Made by a program: the position numbers and the translations under genes
The notes under the pieces: model-generated
Told to the model about the DNA's origin: nothing
Databases searched by the model: none
What the model saw: the letters and a program-made list of their open reading frames with translations, nothing else
In this document: positions 37,362 to 45,551 of the stretch, piece after piece
Layout: every line of letters begins with the position of its first letter
Numbering within the stretch: position 1 is the stretch's first letter
NCBI GenBank assembly: GCA_003017855.1
Contig: PYER01000008.1
Span: 1-55,001, forward strand
DNA length: 55,001 nt
Reading direction: 5' to 3'
Source of the DNA: a filamentous cyanobacterium CCT1
GTDB taxonomy: Bacteria > Cyanobacteriota > Cyanobacteriia > Phormidesmidales > Phormidesmidaceae

Positions 37362-37661
37362 ATGTCTTTTTCAGACTCAAATAACTACGACGAGCTGATT
37401 ACCCTGGCTCGGCAAGCGGCTCAACAATGTGATTTTGACCAGGCCCGTGAGCTGATTGGAGAAGCGCTCAAGCTAGCTCCTGAACGCCCCGAGGGACTGA
37501 CCTTGCTGGGGCAAATTACCGAGCACCTGGGGGATTGTCTAGAAGCGCTCAAACTCTACCGAGCGGCTTACAGCCTGGACCCAGCCTATCAGCCCGCCCA
37601 GGAAAACTTGGACCGAGCCGCCTTTAGCCAGGGTAAACTCCGGCCCCGCTTCAATCGCTGA
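37362..37661 (+). CDS. TPR protein inserted in kdp operon
   Basis: A 99-residue tetratricopeptide-type protein: ELITLARQAAQQCDFDQARE, LIGEALKLAPERPEGLTLLG and CLEALKLYRAAYSLDPAYQP form about two and a half TPR helix pairs. TPRs mediate protein contacts, so it may bind a pump subunit or regulator. ATG 37362 gives a clean TPR; ATG 37314, just after the kdpB stop, is an alternative. Its final codons lie inside a 29-base tandem duplication. Confidence 0.7.
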   Translation: MSFSDSNNYDELITLARQAAQQCDFDQARELIGEALKLAPERPEGLTLLGQITEHLGDCLEALKLYRAAYSLDPAYQPAQENLDRAAFSQGKLRPRFNR

Positions 37662-37710
37662 AGACAGCCACAACATTCCCTAATCGCTGAAGACAGCCAC
37701 AACATTCCCT
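37653..37710 (+). repeat. Perfect 29-bp tandem duplication
   Basis: Two identical adjacent 29-base units (37653-37681 and 37682-37710), each beginning AATCGCTGAAGACAGCC and ending ACATTCCCT. The first covers the last codons and stop of the TPR gene, the second lies in the spacer before the KdpF-like gene. Identity is complete, so the duplication is recent. Confidence 0.9.
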
Positions 37711-37736
37711 ACCTATTAGTAACGGAGATTTACGCC

Positions 37737-37988
37737 ATGAATTGGTCTAACTTACAGCCCCTAGAACGTCTCAATACCTGGCTTGAAACCGTGCAGCAGC
37801 GCCGCCACCGGGTCGCGGTGGGCTTGTTTATAGCGCTTTGCTTAAACCTTGTGATCGCACCCGCCCTCTACGCCGCCACCGAATCTCTCGAACGCGGCAA
37901 CGCCTACGCCCTGGGGCTGCTCGGCCTCGTTGTCACGGGCCTCGCCGTCTACCTCACCGCCGTCATCCTTCAGCCAGAGCGATTTTAA
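37737..37988 (+). CDS. KdpF-like small membrane protein, extended N-terminus
   Basis: An 83-residue protein with ACGGAG upstream of the ATG. Two hydrophobic helices: residues about 25-46 (RVAVGLFIALCLNLVIAPAL) and 55-78. The last 30 residues (ALGLLGLVVTGLAVYLTAVI, then LQPERF) resemble KdpF, the 29-residue subunit that stabilises KdpFABC. Here it is fused to an extra N-terminal helix, as in the cyanobacterial gene called kdpG in Anabaena operons, which lies in the same place between kdpB and kdpC. The kdpG comparison is from memory. Confidence 0.7.
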   Translation: MNWSNLQPLERLNTWLETVQQRRHRVAVGLFIALCLNLVIAPALYAATESLERGNAYALGLLGLVVTGLAVYLTAVILQPERF

Positions 37989-37990
37989 TC

Positions 37991-38143
37991 ATGCTGAAAA
38001 AACTGATCAACCAAATTCGTGAGCAGCTTCGCTTAGGCCGAGTGCAGCGACAAATTCGACAAGCAGACCTGGAGCGGATTCGCGATCGTCACTATCGTCG
38101 CCATAACAACAAATTCTCCAACGTTGGAACGTTAGAACGTTGA
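37991..38143 (+). CDS. Small basic hypothetical protein in kdp operon
   Basis: A 50-residue highly basic protein (KKLINQIREQLRLGRVQRQI) starting 2 bases after the previous stop, consistent with coupling. It is a single predicted amphipathic helix with no membrane segment. The 3' end runs into an array of AACGTT repeats, so the natural stop may have been lost or moved. Function unknown. Confidence 0.45.
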   Translation: MLKKLINQIREQLRLGRVQRQIRQADLERIRDRHYRRHNNKFSNVGTLER

Positions 38144-38152
38144 AACGTTAGG
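38119..38152. repeat. Four-fold AACGTT array
   Basis: The palindrome AACGTT occurs four times at 8-9 base intervals (CAACGTTGGAACGTTAGAAC continuing to GAAACGTTAGG), straddling the stop codon before kdpC. A similar GAACGTT word occurs at about 32902-32908. Could be a small regulator-binding array or slippage product. Confidence 0.6.
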
Positions 38153-38187
38153 AACCTGTCCCCATCACCATAATTCCCCTAAAAACC

Positions 38188-38769
38188 ATGCTTCAAGACG
38201 TTATCACCAGCATCCGCACCACTGTCGTCCTCTGGATTCTGACCGCAGCCCTTTACCCCCTGCTGATCTTCGGCATTGGCCAGCTTGCATTTCCCGCCCA
38301 GGCCAACGGCAGCTTAATCGTCAACGACCAGGGACAGGTCATCGGCTCAACCCTAATCGGTCAAGCGTTTACCAGCGCAGAATACTTCTTGAGCCGCCCC
38401 AGTGCCGTCGATTACAGCATTGGCGAAGATGCGGCCCCCACCGGCCTATCTGGAGCCACCAACCTGGCCCCCAGTAACCCAGACCTAATTGCCTTGGTTG
38501 AGGAAAGAGCAGAGATCCTTGAGTTGGCAGAAGTTGAGCCCACCGCCGATCTGGTCTACAGCTCCGGCTCCGGCCTCGACCCCCACATCTCCCCCGCCAG
38601 CGCCCTGGCCCAGGTAGCCCGCGTCGCCGCCATCCGCAATATCTCCCCGGACGACCTGCAAACCCTGATTGCTGACCATACCGAAGGTCGCTTCCTCGGC
38701 ATCTTTGGCGAACCCGCCGTCAACACTGTCACCTTGAATCTAGCGTTGGATCAATTGGGGAATGCGTAA
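38188..38769 (+). CDS. kdpC: Potassium-transporting ATPase subunit KdpC
   Basis: A 193-residue subunit with one N-terminal membrane helix (VVLWILTAALYPLLIFGIGQ) and a soluble domain. Family motifs: GSTLIGQAFTSAEYFLSRPS, SGATNLAPSNPDL, and DLVYSSGSGLDPHISPASAL, GRFLGIFGEPAVNTVTLN near the end. KdpC is needed for assembly and raises the nucleotide affinity of KdpB. Complete by length. Confidence 0.95.
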   Translation: MLQDVITSIRTTVVLWILTAALYPLLIFGIGQLAFPAQANGSLIVNDQGQVIGSTLIGQAFTSAEYFLSRPSAVDYSIGEDAAPTGLSGATNLAPSNPDLIALVEERAEILELAEVEPTADLVYSSGSGLDPHISPASALAQVARVAAIRNISPDDLQTLIADHTEGRFLGIFGEPAVNTVTLNLALDQLGNA

Positions 38770-38841
38770 GAGCGTTGGGACTGCTACCTTTCTCAACGCA
38801 CCAACCCATCACCGCGCTACGCACCCTCGCACCCTCTCCCT

Positions 38842-39948
38842 ATGTATGATCCCGCATCAATCTCATCCTCAAACGCTGCTCTGCCCGCCCGCCGAGGTAA
38901 GCACAAGATCTTCATCGGTATGTCTCCGGGTGTTGGCAAAACCTATCGCATGCTGGAGGAAGGCCAGCAGCTCAAGCAAGATGGCGTAGATGTGGTGATC
39001 GGCTTGCTAGAAACCCATGGCCGAGAAGAGACTGCCCGTATGGCCGATGGGCTCGAACTCATTCCCCGTAAACCCGTCCTCTGGCAGGGACGAACGCTGA
39101 GCGAAATGGATGCTCAGGCAATTATAGAGCGTCGACCACAACTCATCCTGATTGACGAGTTGGCCCATACCAACGTCCCTGGCTCCGCCTATGAAAAGCG
39201 CTACCAGGATGTGGAAGTCGTGCTGGATGCCGGTATTGACGTTTACTCCACCGTCAATATTCAGCACCTGGAAAGCTTGAATGATCTGGTACACCGCATT
39301 TCTGGCGTAGTCGTACGGGAGCGGGTACCCGATCGCTTGCTAGATGAAGCCGATGAAGTTGTCGTGGTAGATGTCACCCCCGAAATGCTTCAGGAGCGAC
39401 TGATAGAAGGCAAAATCTACGCCCCTGCCAAAATTGATGAGGCCCTGCAAAACTTTTTTCAACGGCGCAACCTGGTAGCCCTGCGGGAGCTGGCCCTGCG
39501 CGAAGTGGCCGACAACATTGAAGAAAATGGGCACGACGGCCATACCCAAAGCTACTGCAATGTTCATGAACGCATTCTGGTCTGTGTTTCGACCTATCCC
39601 AGTTCAATTCAGCTGCTGCGGCGGGGGGCACGCATTGCTAGCCAGATGAATGGTCGCCTCTTCGTGTTGTTTGTTGCCCATCCTCGTAAGTTCTTGTCTA
39701 AGGAAGAAGCCCTCCATATTGAAACCTGCAAACAGCTCTGCGACGAATTTGAGGGTGAGTTTCTGCGGGTAGAGTCAGAGGATGTGGTAAGAGCCATTGC
39801 CAGCGTTGCCGCCGAAAATCACTTTAGCCAAATTGTTTTGGGCGAAACTCAGCGATCGCGCTGGCAACTGCTTACCCAAGGCTCGATCGTGCAGCGGCTG
39901 ATGCGAGCGCTTCCTAGCGTAGATCTTCATATCATTGCAGCCAAGTAG
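38842..39948 (+). CDS. kdpD: KdpD N-terminal domain protein without kinase
   Basis: A 368-residue protein equal to the cytosolic N-terminal half of enteric KdpD. The KdpD domain carries a Walker A motif GMSPGVGKTY (K33, T34) and Walker B LILIDELAHTNVPG; a universal-stress-protein-like domain follows (about 240-368: HERILVCVSTYPSSIQLLRR, IVLGETQRSRW). No membrane helices, HisKA or ATPase domain are present. This short form is usual in cyanobacteria and cannot phosphorylate a partner alone. Start ATG 38842 has no strong ribosome site. The adjacent divergent kinase/NarL pair may supply the missing signalling. Confidence 0.9.
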   Translation: MYDPASISSSNAALPARRGKHKIFIGMSPGVGKTYRMLEEGQQLKQDGVDVVIGLLETHGREETARMADGLELIPRKPVLWQGRTLSEMDAQAIIERRPQLILIDELAHTNVPGSAYEKRYQDVEVVLDAGIDVYSTVNIQHLESLNDLVHRISGVVVRERVPDRLLDEADEVVVVDVTPEMLQERLIEGKIYAPAKIDEALQNFFQRRNLVALRELALREVADNIEENGHDGHTQSYCNVHERILVCVSTYPSSIQLLRRGARIASQMNGRLFVLFVAHPRKFLSKEEALHIETCKQLCDEFEGEFLRVESEDVVRAIASVAAENHFSQIVLGETQRSRWQLLTQGSIVQRLMRALPSVDLHIIAAK

Positions 39949-40136
39949 TCTAGATTCACTTTCGGACGTTATCTTCCTACATTGGTCTAAACACTGTGGT
40001 ATGGGAATTGAGTTTTAACACTGTCACGCCATTTTTTGCCTTTTCTTACCATGCGGCTTTACTGCTCACTCTCCGGGCGTCACGGGTATCTAATGGCCCT
40101 GCTCCAGATCCATAGCTGAGAGCAGGGTGGGTTGAA

Positions 40137-40349
40137 TAGTTGCCTGCGCGCGCAACTAGCTAATCTGGCTTACCCCAGTCTTATACCCACAGGAGGCCCT
40201 AACGTAGCTGAGTGAGAATCGTCCGTGCAGAACTGGACAAATTTTGGAACGTTTTACCAAAGAGATGCTGCTCTGAGGCACGGGCAACTAGCCTGACAAC
40301 ACGAAGAACCTAAATGGGCCAAAATCGCAGCTTCGCTACTTTAGGGCCT
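40137..40349 (+). repeat. TAGTTGCC interspersed repeat, copy C
   Basis: Core 40137-40290 (154 bases) with TAGTTGCC and GGGCAACTA ends; 12-18 bases shorter than copies A and B through an internal deletion. A conserved flank CGCAGCTTCGCTACTTTAGG runs on to about 40349 and meets the truncated 3' end of the AraC-like gene at 40341. The remaining sequence of 39949-40136 shows no gene. Confidence 0.75.
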
Positions 40350-40970
40350 CGAACCGGCATCGATATAGTATCGAATTTGATGGAGCTGCTCGGTCGGTAA
40401 CCCACCTTCATAACTTGGTAACGGAACCGAGGTCGTTCGATAGTTGCGCAGCAGTTGTACCGCTAGCACGGTTGCTAGTGAGTTTAAATACACCCTACTG
40501 CTAGCTTGGCGTTCCTGTGCCTCTGCGATCAGTAGGGTGGAGAGCGCTGCTAGCTGCTGCTGGCGACTTTGAACTGTCGGCACTAAGGTGAGGCGATCGC
40601 CATCCGTTTCCAGCGTTGCTGCCGCGACCTGCTTTAAGAGTGTTACTGACAGTTGAACCCTGAGGCAACTGTCATCTCCCTCCCAGTGCACAAAAAGCGG
40701 AGTGTTAGCCGGGGTAACCCACATATCGTCATGGCGATAGAGTTCGATATGGGTTTTGCCATCTTGAGCCTGTAGGCAATACAAGGACAGATCTACAAAC
40801 AGCGTGGGGGCCGTCTCACCCTGAAAGTCTGCTTGACCTGGAGGCAATTCAAGCTGTTCAATTTGAACTTGCCCTGTGTTCAAAACGAGAGCTGGCTCAC
40901 TTGAATGTGAGTCTTCAGGAAACGCATCGGCTGGCTGGGACGGTTCAAGAGTCATCGGTTCAAAGCACAT
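40341..40970 (-). pseudogene. AraC-family regulator truncated before its HTH domain
   Basis: A 209-residue protein alike throughout to the N-terminal 210 residues of the intact AraC regulator at 43511 (both share ANTPLFV, GDRLTLVP, LAVQLLR and YIDAG). It ends three residues after YIDAG, exactly where the intact paralogue enters its two helix-turn-helix motifs. The break coincides with the edge of repeat copy C, so insertion or repeat-mediated deletion removed the DNA-binding domain. It cannot bind DNA as an AraC protein; a residual ligand-binding or dominant-negative role is conceivable but speculative. Confidence 0.8.
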
Positions 40971-41156
40971 TTACAGGGTTGATCGGCTCTAAACTGGCGA
41001 AGATGATTTCGGCCCAGTTATAGCGGCAATAACCACTGAATCAGGTATTTATGTTTAATACCTTTGGGGCGAATTCAGGCTCTGGATTGATGATGAAGAA
41101 CCCGAAACCTTGATTATTTCGTTGAGAAAGTCAATCAAGAATATTCAATGAACTTC

Positions 41157-41184
41157 AATCGCAGCGTGGCTACTTTAGGGCCGA
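41157..41184 (+). repeat. Isolated fragment of TAGTTGCC-repeat flank
   Basis: ATCGCAGCGTGGCTACTTTA and the following GGGCC repeat the sequence flanking copy C at 40325-40349 and resemble 48632-48657. No TAGTTGCC end is present here. Confidence 0.45.
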
Positions 41185-41207
41185 GATGATGTCAGACGTC
41201 ATCAAAG

Positions 41208-41615
41208 TTAGTTAGCAGAAACAGTCGCATCGACACCAGGCTGGCGATAGAGCATGATGAGCCCGATCACCGCCACGATCAACTCCACCCCAGTCGCTAT
41301 CACGAAATTGCTAGACGGCATTCCATCCAAAGCGAAACCAACTAGACGTGAAAGGCCAAAAGCACCGTAGACCAGGACCGTGAGCGTGATTGAGAGTGAT
41401 CTTAAACGAGCCCGAAATGCTCCGAGAAGGATGAGCAAACCACTACTTGCCAGCAAGCCACCGGGAGCCCGAATTTCTGAGAGTAGACTGGGGTCATTGC
41501 CAAGCACGATCCCATCACTCGCGTAAAAGGTGTGGGGTACCAGCAGGATAGTGCCGCCAATGGCCAGTAGTAATAAGGCGGCAAAAACGAGAAAGACAGA
41601 AGTGAGGCGGTTCAT
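41208..41615 (-). CDS. DUF4345-like four-helix membrane protein
   Basis: A 135-residue membrane protein with four hydrophobic helices: VFLVFAALLLLAIGGTILLV, GGLLASSGLLILLGAF, LTVLVYGAFGLSRLVGFALD and GVELIVAVIGLIMLY. The pattern, with EIRAPGG after the first helix, fits the DUF4345 family. ATG 41615 is preferred with GGAG nine bases upstream; a TTG start at 41630 is less likely. Function unknown; part of the redox/stress island. Confidence 0.7.
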   Translation of the reverse strand: MNRLTSVFLVFAALLLLAIGGTILLVPHTFYASDGIVLGNDPSLLSEIRAPGGLLASSGLLILLGAFRARLRSLSITLTVLVYGAFGLSRLVGFALDGMPSSNFVIATGVELIVAVIGLIMLYRQPGVDATVSAN

Positions 41616-41712
41616 GGGACGTTTCTCCAAGTTTTAGGGTTAACGAGTAGCGCCACGGTTTCCCTCGGATTCTGCAGCTGAGCACACCAGAACCCGAGGT
41701 TTGCTCCCGAGG

Positions 41713-42195
41713 CTAGAGCGTCAGGGTAAAGAGGACAGCGGCGATCGCGGCCGCTATGGTCCGCACATGGTTCCAAAACGTCCAATCGGTCAAAAAGTTG
41801 GTCCAGAGATAGGCTCCGGCCGCACTGTTAGGATTCACCACAGCCAGGGCGTCGTTCAGCGGCACGTTACCGGCAATGGTGACGCCAATGGTGCCGATGA
41901 GATAGATCACCGTTCCGGCCAATCCATACCATGCCCGTGGCTGCTCGAACTTACGAAAGGTCGTCAGGGTCAAGAGCAAACCGATGACCCCTGGGCCAAA
42001 GAAGACTGCCATAAACCAGGGATTGATGACCGTGATGTTAATCGACTGCATGGCGGCAATCCCAACGGCAGCCGATTGTTGGCCGAGGGCTTTCATCAAA
42101 AAGGTCGAAAACGCAAAGAAAATGCCGGCCGTCAGGCCGCTGCCGATGGCAACGAATAGCACCAAGGGGGAACGCAAACTTTGTACAACTGTCAT
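41713..42195 (-). CDS. DUF1772/anthrone-oxygenase-like membrane protein
   Basis: A 160-residue protein with four membrane helices and the DUF1772 signature: GSGLTAGIFFAFSTFLMKAL, then NVPLNDALAVVNPNSA. DUF1772 includes fungal anthrone oxygenases, but the bacterial role is unknown. ATG 42195 is preceded by AGGAGGCGAC, an excellent ribosome site; the frame continues upstream to 42297 but without support. A second member of the family lies at 47838. Confidence 0.8.
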   Translation of the reverse strand: MTVVQSLRSPLVLFVAIGSGLTAGIFFAFSTFLMKALGQQSAAVGIAAMQSINITVINPWFMAVFFGPGVIGLLLTLTTFRKFEQPRAWYGLAGTVIYLIGTIGVTIAGNVPLNDALAVVNPNSAAGAYLWTNFLTDWTFWNHVRTIAAAIAAVLFTLTL

Positions 42196-42414
42196 GTCGC
42201 CTCCTGTGAGCATGAATGCAATGAGAAAATGGTCAACCGTCGATACATGGCCCTCGATGAGGGTGAGTGGGGGATGCAGGCGATGCAGCTCCGACAAATG
42301 ACGGTTTTAAGAACGTTTATTCCAGACCCGCCGCCGTTGCCCCAAAAGCCGGTCAACAGCGGCTATAAACGTCTCAGTTCAGCGAGTTTTGCTGGGATGG
42401 AGAGAGAGAACGGG

Positions 42415-43287
42415 TCATACCACGGCTGCTGCTGGCTGCAGTAATGGGGCACAGTCACGGGCATACTGCGCAAATCGTCGCGGTTCCTGACCGGTCACCC
42501 GCTGAATATCATTAGTGGTGCGGCTGGCTTGGCCTTCGCGGTAGTACCGTTCGAGATCGAGCATCCGATCCGCGATCGCTTCGGGCAAACCTCCTGCCAG
42601 CATGCCGCGCTTCAAGTCCTCCGGGGGAAGACTAATATGGCTGATGGAGCGCCCTAGCACCGCCGAAAGTTCCTGCGCAAGTTCGTCGTAGCTTAGGGCT
42701 TCGGCTCCCGTCAATGTATAAGCCTGTCCCGCATGGGTCGGTTTCGTCAAGGTTTTCACAGCCACTGCGGCAATGTCCCGCACATCGACATGGGCGATCT
42801 TGGCATCGCCGCTGGCGCTGTAAAACGCGGATTCCGCCTTGATGGTTTCGCTCATGAACGTGATGACATTCTGCATAAAGCTGTTCGGGCGCAGAAACGT
42901 CCAGGTCATGCCGCTGGCTTCAATCGCTTGCTCGACGGGGCGATGCAGTCGGGCAAGACTGTAGGACTCGGACTCAGCCCCCATCACGGACTGCTTCACG
43001 ATGTGCTGCACGCCAACGGCTTTGGCCGCTTCGACGGCGTTGAGTTCAAGCTGCGTTTGGTTTAAGTCGTTGGGTCCCAGGAGGAAGAGCTGGTCACAGC
43101 CTTTAAACGCGGCCTGCAGGGTCTCAGGGTGGTTGTAGTCAATGATGACGGCATCGAGCCCTTTACCCAGGGCCGCGTCTACCTTCGCTTTCGAGAAGTA
43201 GGCTGCACGAAACGGCACCCCAACTGATTCAAGCTGTTGGATAACTTCGCGACCAACCGTTCCACCGGCTCCAGTGATGCAAATCAT
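42415..43287 (-). CDS. NmrA-like NAD(P)-binding oxidoreductase
   Basis: A 290-residue atypical short-chain dehydrogenase of the NmrA/QorB type. Rossmann motif ICITGAGGTVGREVIQQLES at the N-terminus, VIIDYNHPETLQAAFKGCDQ, and FLRPNSFMQNV mark the family. The active-site Tyr-x-x-x-Lys of classical SDRs is not evident, so it may be a redox sensor or quinone reductase. AAGGAAGG lies upstream of the ATG. Divergent from the AraC gene at 43511 across a 223-base region with the tandem CGCAAGAA sites. Confidence 0.85.
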   Translation of the reverse strand: MICITGAGGTVGREVIQQLESVGVPFRAAYFSKAKVDAALGKGLDAVIIDYNHPETLQAAFKGCDQLFLLGPNDLNQTQLELNAVEAAKAVGVQHIVKQSVMGAESESYSLARLHRPVEQAIEASGMTWTFLRPNSFMQNVITFMSETIKAESAFYSASGDAKIAHVDVRDIAAVAVKTLTKPTHAGQAYTLTGAEALSYDELAQELSAVLGRSISHISLPPEDLKRGMLAGGLPEAIADRMLDLERYYREGQASRTTNDIQRVTGQEPRRFAQYARDCAPLLQPAAAVV

Positions 43288-43347
43288 GGGTCATTACCTT
43301 CCTTAATAGAGACATCCTTACCCTACGGAGCGTGACCGATGGACGCT

Positions 43348-43382
43348 TGTCCTTTCTTGCGAAGTTGTCACGTTCTTGCGGT
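43348..43382 (-). promoter_or_regulatory. Tandem CGCAAGAA operator, AraC-type candidate
   Basis: Read toward the NmrA-like gene: CCGCAAGAACGTGACA then TCGCAAGAAAGGACA, with 19 bases between equivalent positions. The pair lies about 61-95 bases before the NmrA-like ATG. A pair with the same spacing and placement stands before the gene at 47076. Two-turn spaced direct repeats are typical AraC-family sites, and an AraC gene is adjacent. Confidence 0.6.
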
Positions 43383-43510
43383 GACTTGTGAGGTCGGGGG
43401 GTAAGGCTTAAGATTGAGGAACATTGCCATGTGTAGATAAAAATCCGAAACGGATGCGTAATATGCAGCCAGTATTTCGCTATCAATGACGTGACTATGG
43501 CATTGAACCA

Positions 43511-44392
43511 ATGGCGCTTGCTCAGCCCCAGGCAACCGATTCCTTTCCTGAAAACTCGCATCCGAGCGAGTCAGCGCTAGTCCTGGGAACAGAGACGATT
43601 CAGATTGAGCATCTGCAATTGCCTCCCGGAGAAGGCGAATTTCATGCTGAAACGGCCCACACGCTGTTTGTGAATCTGACGCCGCGCCCTCTCCATTACC
43701 TGCAGCAACAGGATGGTAAAACCCATACTGGGCTGTATTGCCATGGCGAGATGTTGATCACCCCGGCCAATACTCCCCTCTTTGTGCGGTGGGAGGGAAT
43801 TGAAAATTGTCTGCAGATTCAGCTTCCAGATGCATTTCTGAAGCAAGTCGCGGAAGAATCCCTGGGAAAGGACGGCGATCGCCTTACGTTAGTGCCGACG
43901 TTTCAGAGTCGAAACCAGCAGCTCGAATCAATCGCCACCCTGGTGATGGGAGAAGTCCAGCAGCGTCAACCGGGAGGTGAGCTGTATCTAGACTCTCTGG
44001 CCAATATGTTGGCGGTGCAACTGCTGCGCCACCATGGTACAACCTCAGCCCAGTTGCCCAGTTATGCAGGCGGGTTGCCGACCTATCAGCTCAATCAAGT
44101 CCTCGACTACATTGATGCCGGATTGACCGGGGACATCAAGCTGGCTGACCTGGCCGAATTACTGGGGATGAGCCCGTTCCATTTTGGGCGGATGTTCAAG
44201 CAATCGATTGGGATTTCGCCCCATCAATACGTGATTCAGCAGCGGGTGGAGCGAGCCAAGCGGTTGCTAAAACAAACTGATCAAGCCATTATCGACATTG
44301 CCCTGGAATGCGGGTTCAACAGCCACAGCCACTTGAGTAAACAGTTCCGGCAGGTGACGGGCGTCACCCCCAGGGGATTTAGACGCGGATAG
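43511..44392 (+). CDS. AraC-family transcription regulator
   Basis: A 293-residue regulator. The N-terminal ~190 residues are a cupin-like ligand/cofactor domain of the type found in AraC proteins. The C-terminal double HTH spans about 195-293: IKLADLAELLGMSPFHFGRM, ISPHQYVIQQRVERAKRLL, and IIDIALECGFNSHSHLSKQF with VTGVTPRGFRRG. It is divergent from the NmrA-like gene and convergent with the oxidoreductase gene, whose end it overlaps by 14 bases. It probably binds the tandem CGCAAGAA sites; this is inference. A truncated paralogue lies at 40341-40970. Confidence 0.93.
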   Translation: MALAQPQATDSFPENSHPSESALVLGTETIQIEHLQLPPGEGEFHAETAHTLFVNLTPRPLHYLQQQDGKTHTGLYCHGEMLITPANTPLFVRWEGIENCLQIQLPDAFLKQVAEESLGKDGDRLTLVPTFQSRNQQLESIATLVMGEVQQRQPGGELYLDSLANMLAVQLLRHHGTTSAQLPSYAGGLPTYQLNQVLDYIDAGLTGDIKLADLAELLGMSPFHFGRMFKQSIGISPHQYVIQQRVERAKRLLKQTDQAIIDIALECGFNSHSHLSKQFRQVTGVTPRGFRRG

Positions 44393-45395
44393 TGACTTTG
44401 CCTTTTACACTGCGGTCTTCCAGATAGCAAATTGCGGTCGGAACTTCCCCCAGGGAAAAGGTCCGGTCGATAAATGGGATTAGTTTGCCCGCTTCGGCCA
44501 GTTCTTTGAGCGTCATTAAATCGGCTTGATTGGGCTTCGATTCCAAACTTTTTACCTGTTTCCCAGCCGCCTTAGAGGCAAACGAACCCAGCACCATCGC
44601 CCGCAGAAAATCCCCGGTAGAGCCGCCCACTGCAACATAGGTGCCCGTAGGGGTCAGAATTGGCAGGTAGGCGGAAAAGGGGCGGAAGGCCGCTGCATCA
44701 AGGATCAGGTCATACTGCTTCCCGGCCAGGGTGACATCCGTTTGGGTGTAGTCGATAACGTAATCTGCGCCGAGCTTGGCCACCATCTCGACTTTGTGGG
44801 TGCTGGCAACACCGGTCACGTCTGCACCCAGGGCCTTAGCAATTTGTACCGCAAAGGAACCTACCCCACCGGAGGCTCCCAGCACCAGGACTTTTTGCCC
44901 GGCCTGGAGCTGCCCTACATCCCGCAGAGCCTGCAGGGCCGCCAGGCCAGAGACGGGAAGCGTGGCCGCTGCCTCGAAACTCAAATTGCCGGGCTTGGGG
45001 GCCAGCGCCTCCTCTGGAGCACAGGCATATTCTGCAAAGCCTCCAAAGCCCGATTCGGAAAGGTCTCCAAACACCTCATCCCCTGGCTGAAATTGGGTAA
45101 CCGCTGTGCCAACGGCTTCCACCCGTCCAGCAATGGCTGAACCGAGGATGGCATGCTTGGGTTTGCTTAACCCGCCGAACACCAGGCGAATCAGAAACGG
45201 CGTGCCTCGCATCAGGTGCCAGACCCCCGCATCCACAGAAGCTGCGTGGACTTTCACGAGCACTCCATCGTCAGGGACGAGAGGCCGTTCAACCTCAGCC
45301 AGACTCAGCACATCGGGAGACCCATATTCGGACTGAACAATGGCTTTCATAGTACGAACCTCTGGCAGGGGGACAGTAGAACTGGGAGCTGGCAT
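44379..45395 (-). CDS. MDR-family NADPH:quinone reductase-like oxidoreductase
   Basis: A 338-residue zinc-independent medium-chain dehydrogenase: GroES-like N-terminal domain (MKAIVQSEYGSPDVLSLAEV), Rossmann motif LVLGASGGVGSFAVQIAKAL, and VIDYTQTDVTLAGKQYDLIL. These enzymes reduce quinones or enals with NADPH. ATG 45395 is chosen with GGAGG about 10 bases upstream; an upstream extension to 45518 would read through the operator. Divergent from the TetR gene at 45552; the two palindromes at 45444-45474 suggest direct TetR repression. Confidence 0.9.
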   Translation of the reverse strand: MPAPSSTVPLPEVRTMKAIVQSEYGSPDVLSLAEVERPLVPDDGVLVKVHAASVDAGVWHLMRGTPFLIRLVFGGLSKPKHAILGSAIAGRVEAVGTAVTQFQPGDEVFGDLSESGFGGFAEYACAPEEALAPKPGNLSFEAAATLPVSGLAALQALRDVGQLQAGQKVLVLGASGGVGSFAVQIAKALGADVTGVASTHKVEMVAKLGADYVIDYTQTDVTLAGKQYDLILDAAAFRPFSAYLPILTPTGTYVAVGGSTGDFLRAMVLGSFASKAAGKQVKSLESKPNQADLMTLKELAEAGKLIPFIDRTFSLGEVPTAICYLEDRSVKGKVTIRV

Positions 45396-45443
45396 CAGGT
45401 AGCCTCCGCTTGAAAAGGAATGAGAGAATGGAAAAATTTTCAG

Positions 45444-45474
45444 CTTACGGTGTAAGCTTAACTTACGGCGTAAG
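45444..45474. promoter_or_regulatory. Twin TetR-type operator palindromes
   Basis: Two near-identical palindromes CTTACGGTGTAAG (45444-45456) and CTTACGGCGTAAG (45462-45474), 18 bases apart, in the divergent promoter region between the oxidoreductase and TetR genes. This is the classic layout for autoregulated TetR-family control. Confidence 0.85.
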
Positions 45475-45551
45475 TTTGTCAACATAAAAGACAAATTCAC
45501 CCGTACAAATGCTGGCACAGCAGCATTTGGCGATAATTAAGAACCGTAACG

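Noticed and set aside
38842-39948. KdpD as a functional potassium-sensing kinase
   Set aside because: No membrane helices, HisKA or ATPase domain follow; the short form ends at 39948 with a normal stop.
40971-41207. Possible gene between the two AraC-side genes
   Set aside because: Only short frames without ribosome sites; the region holds a repeat fragment and a promoter.
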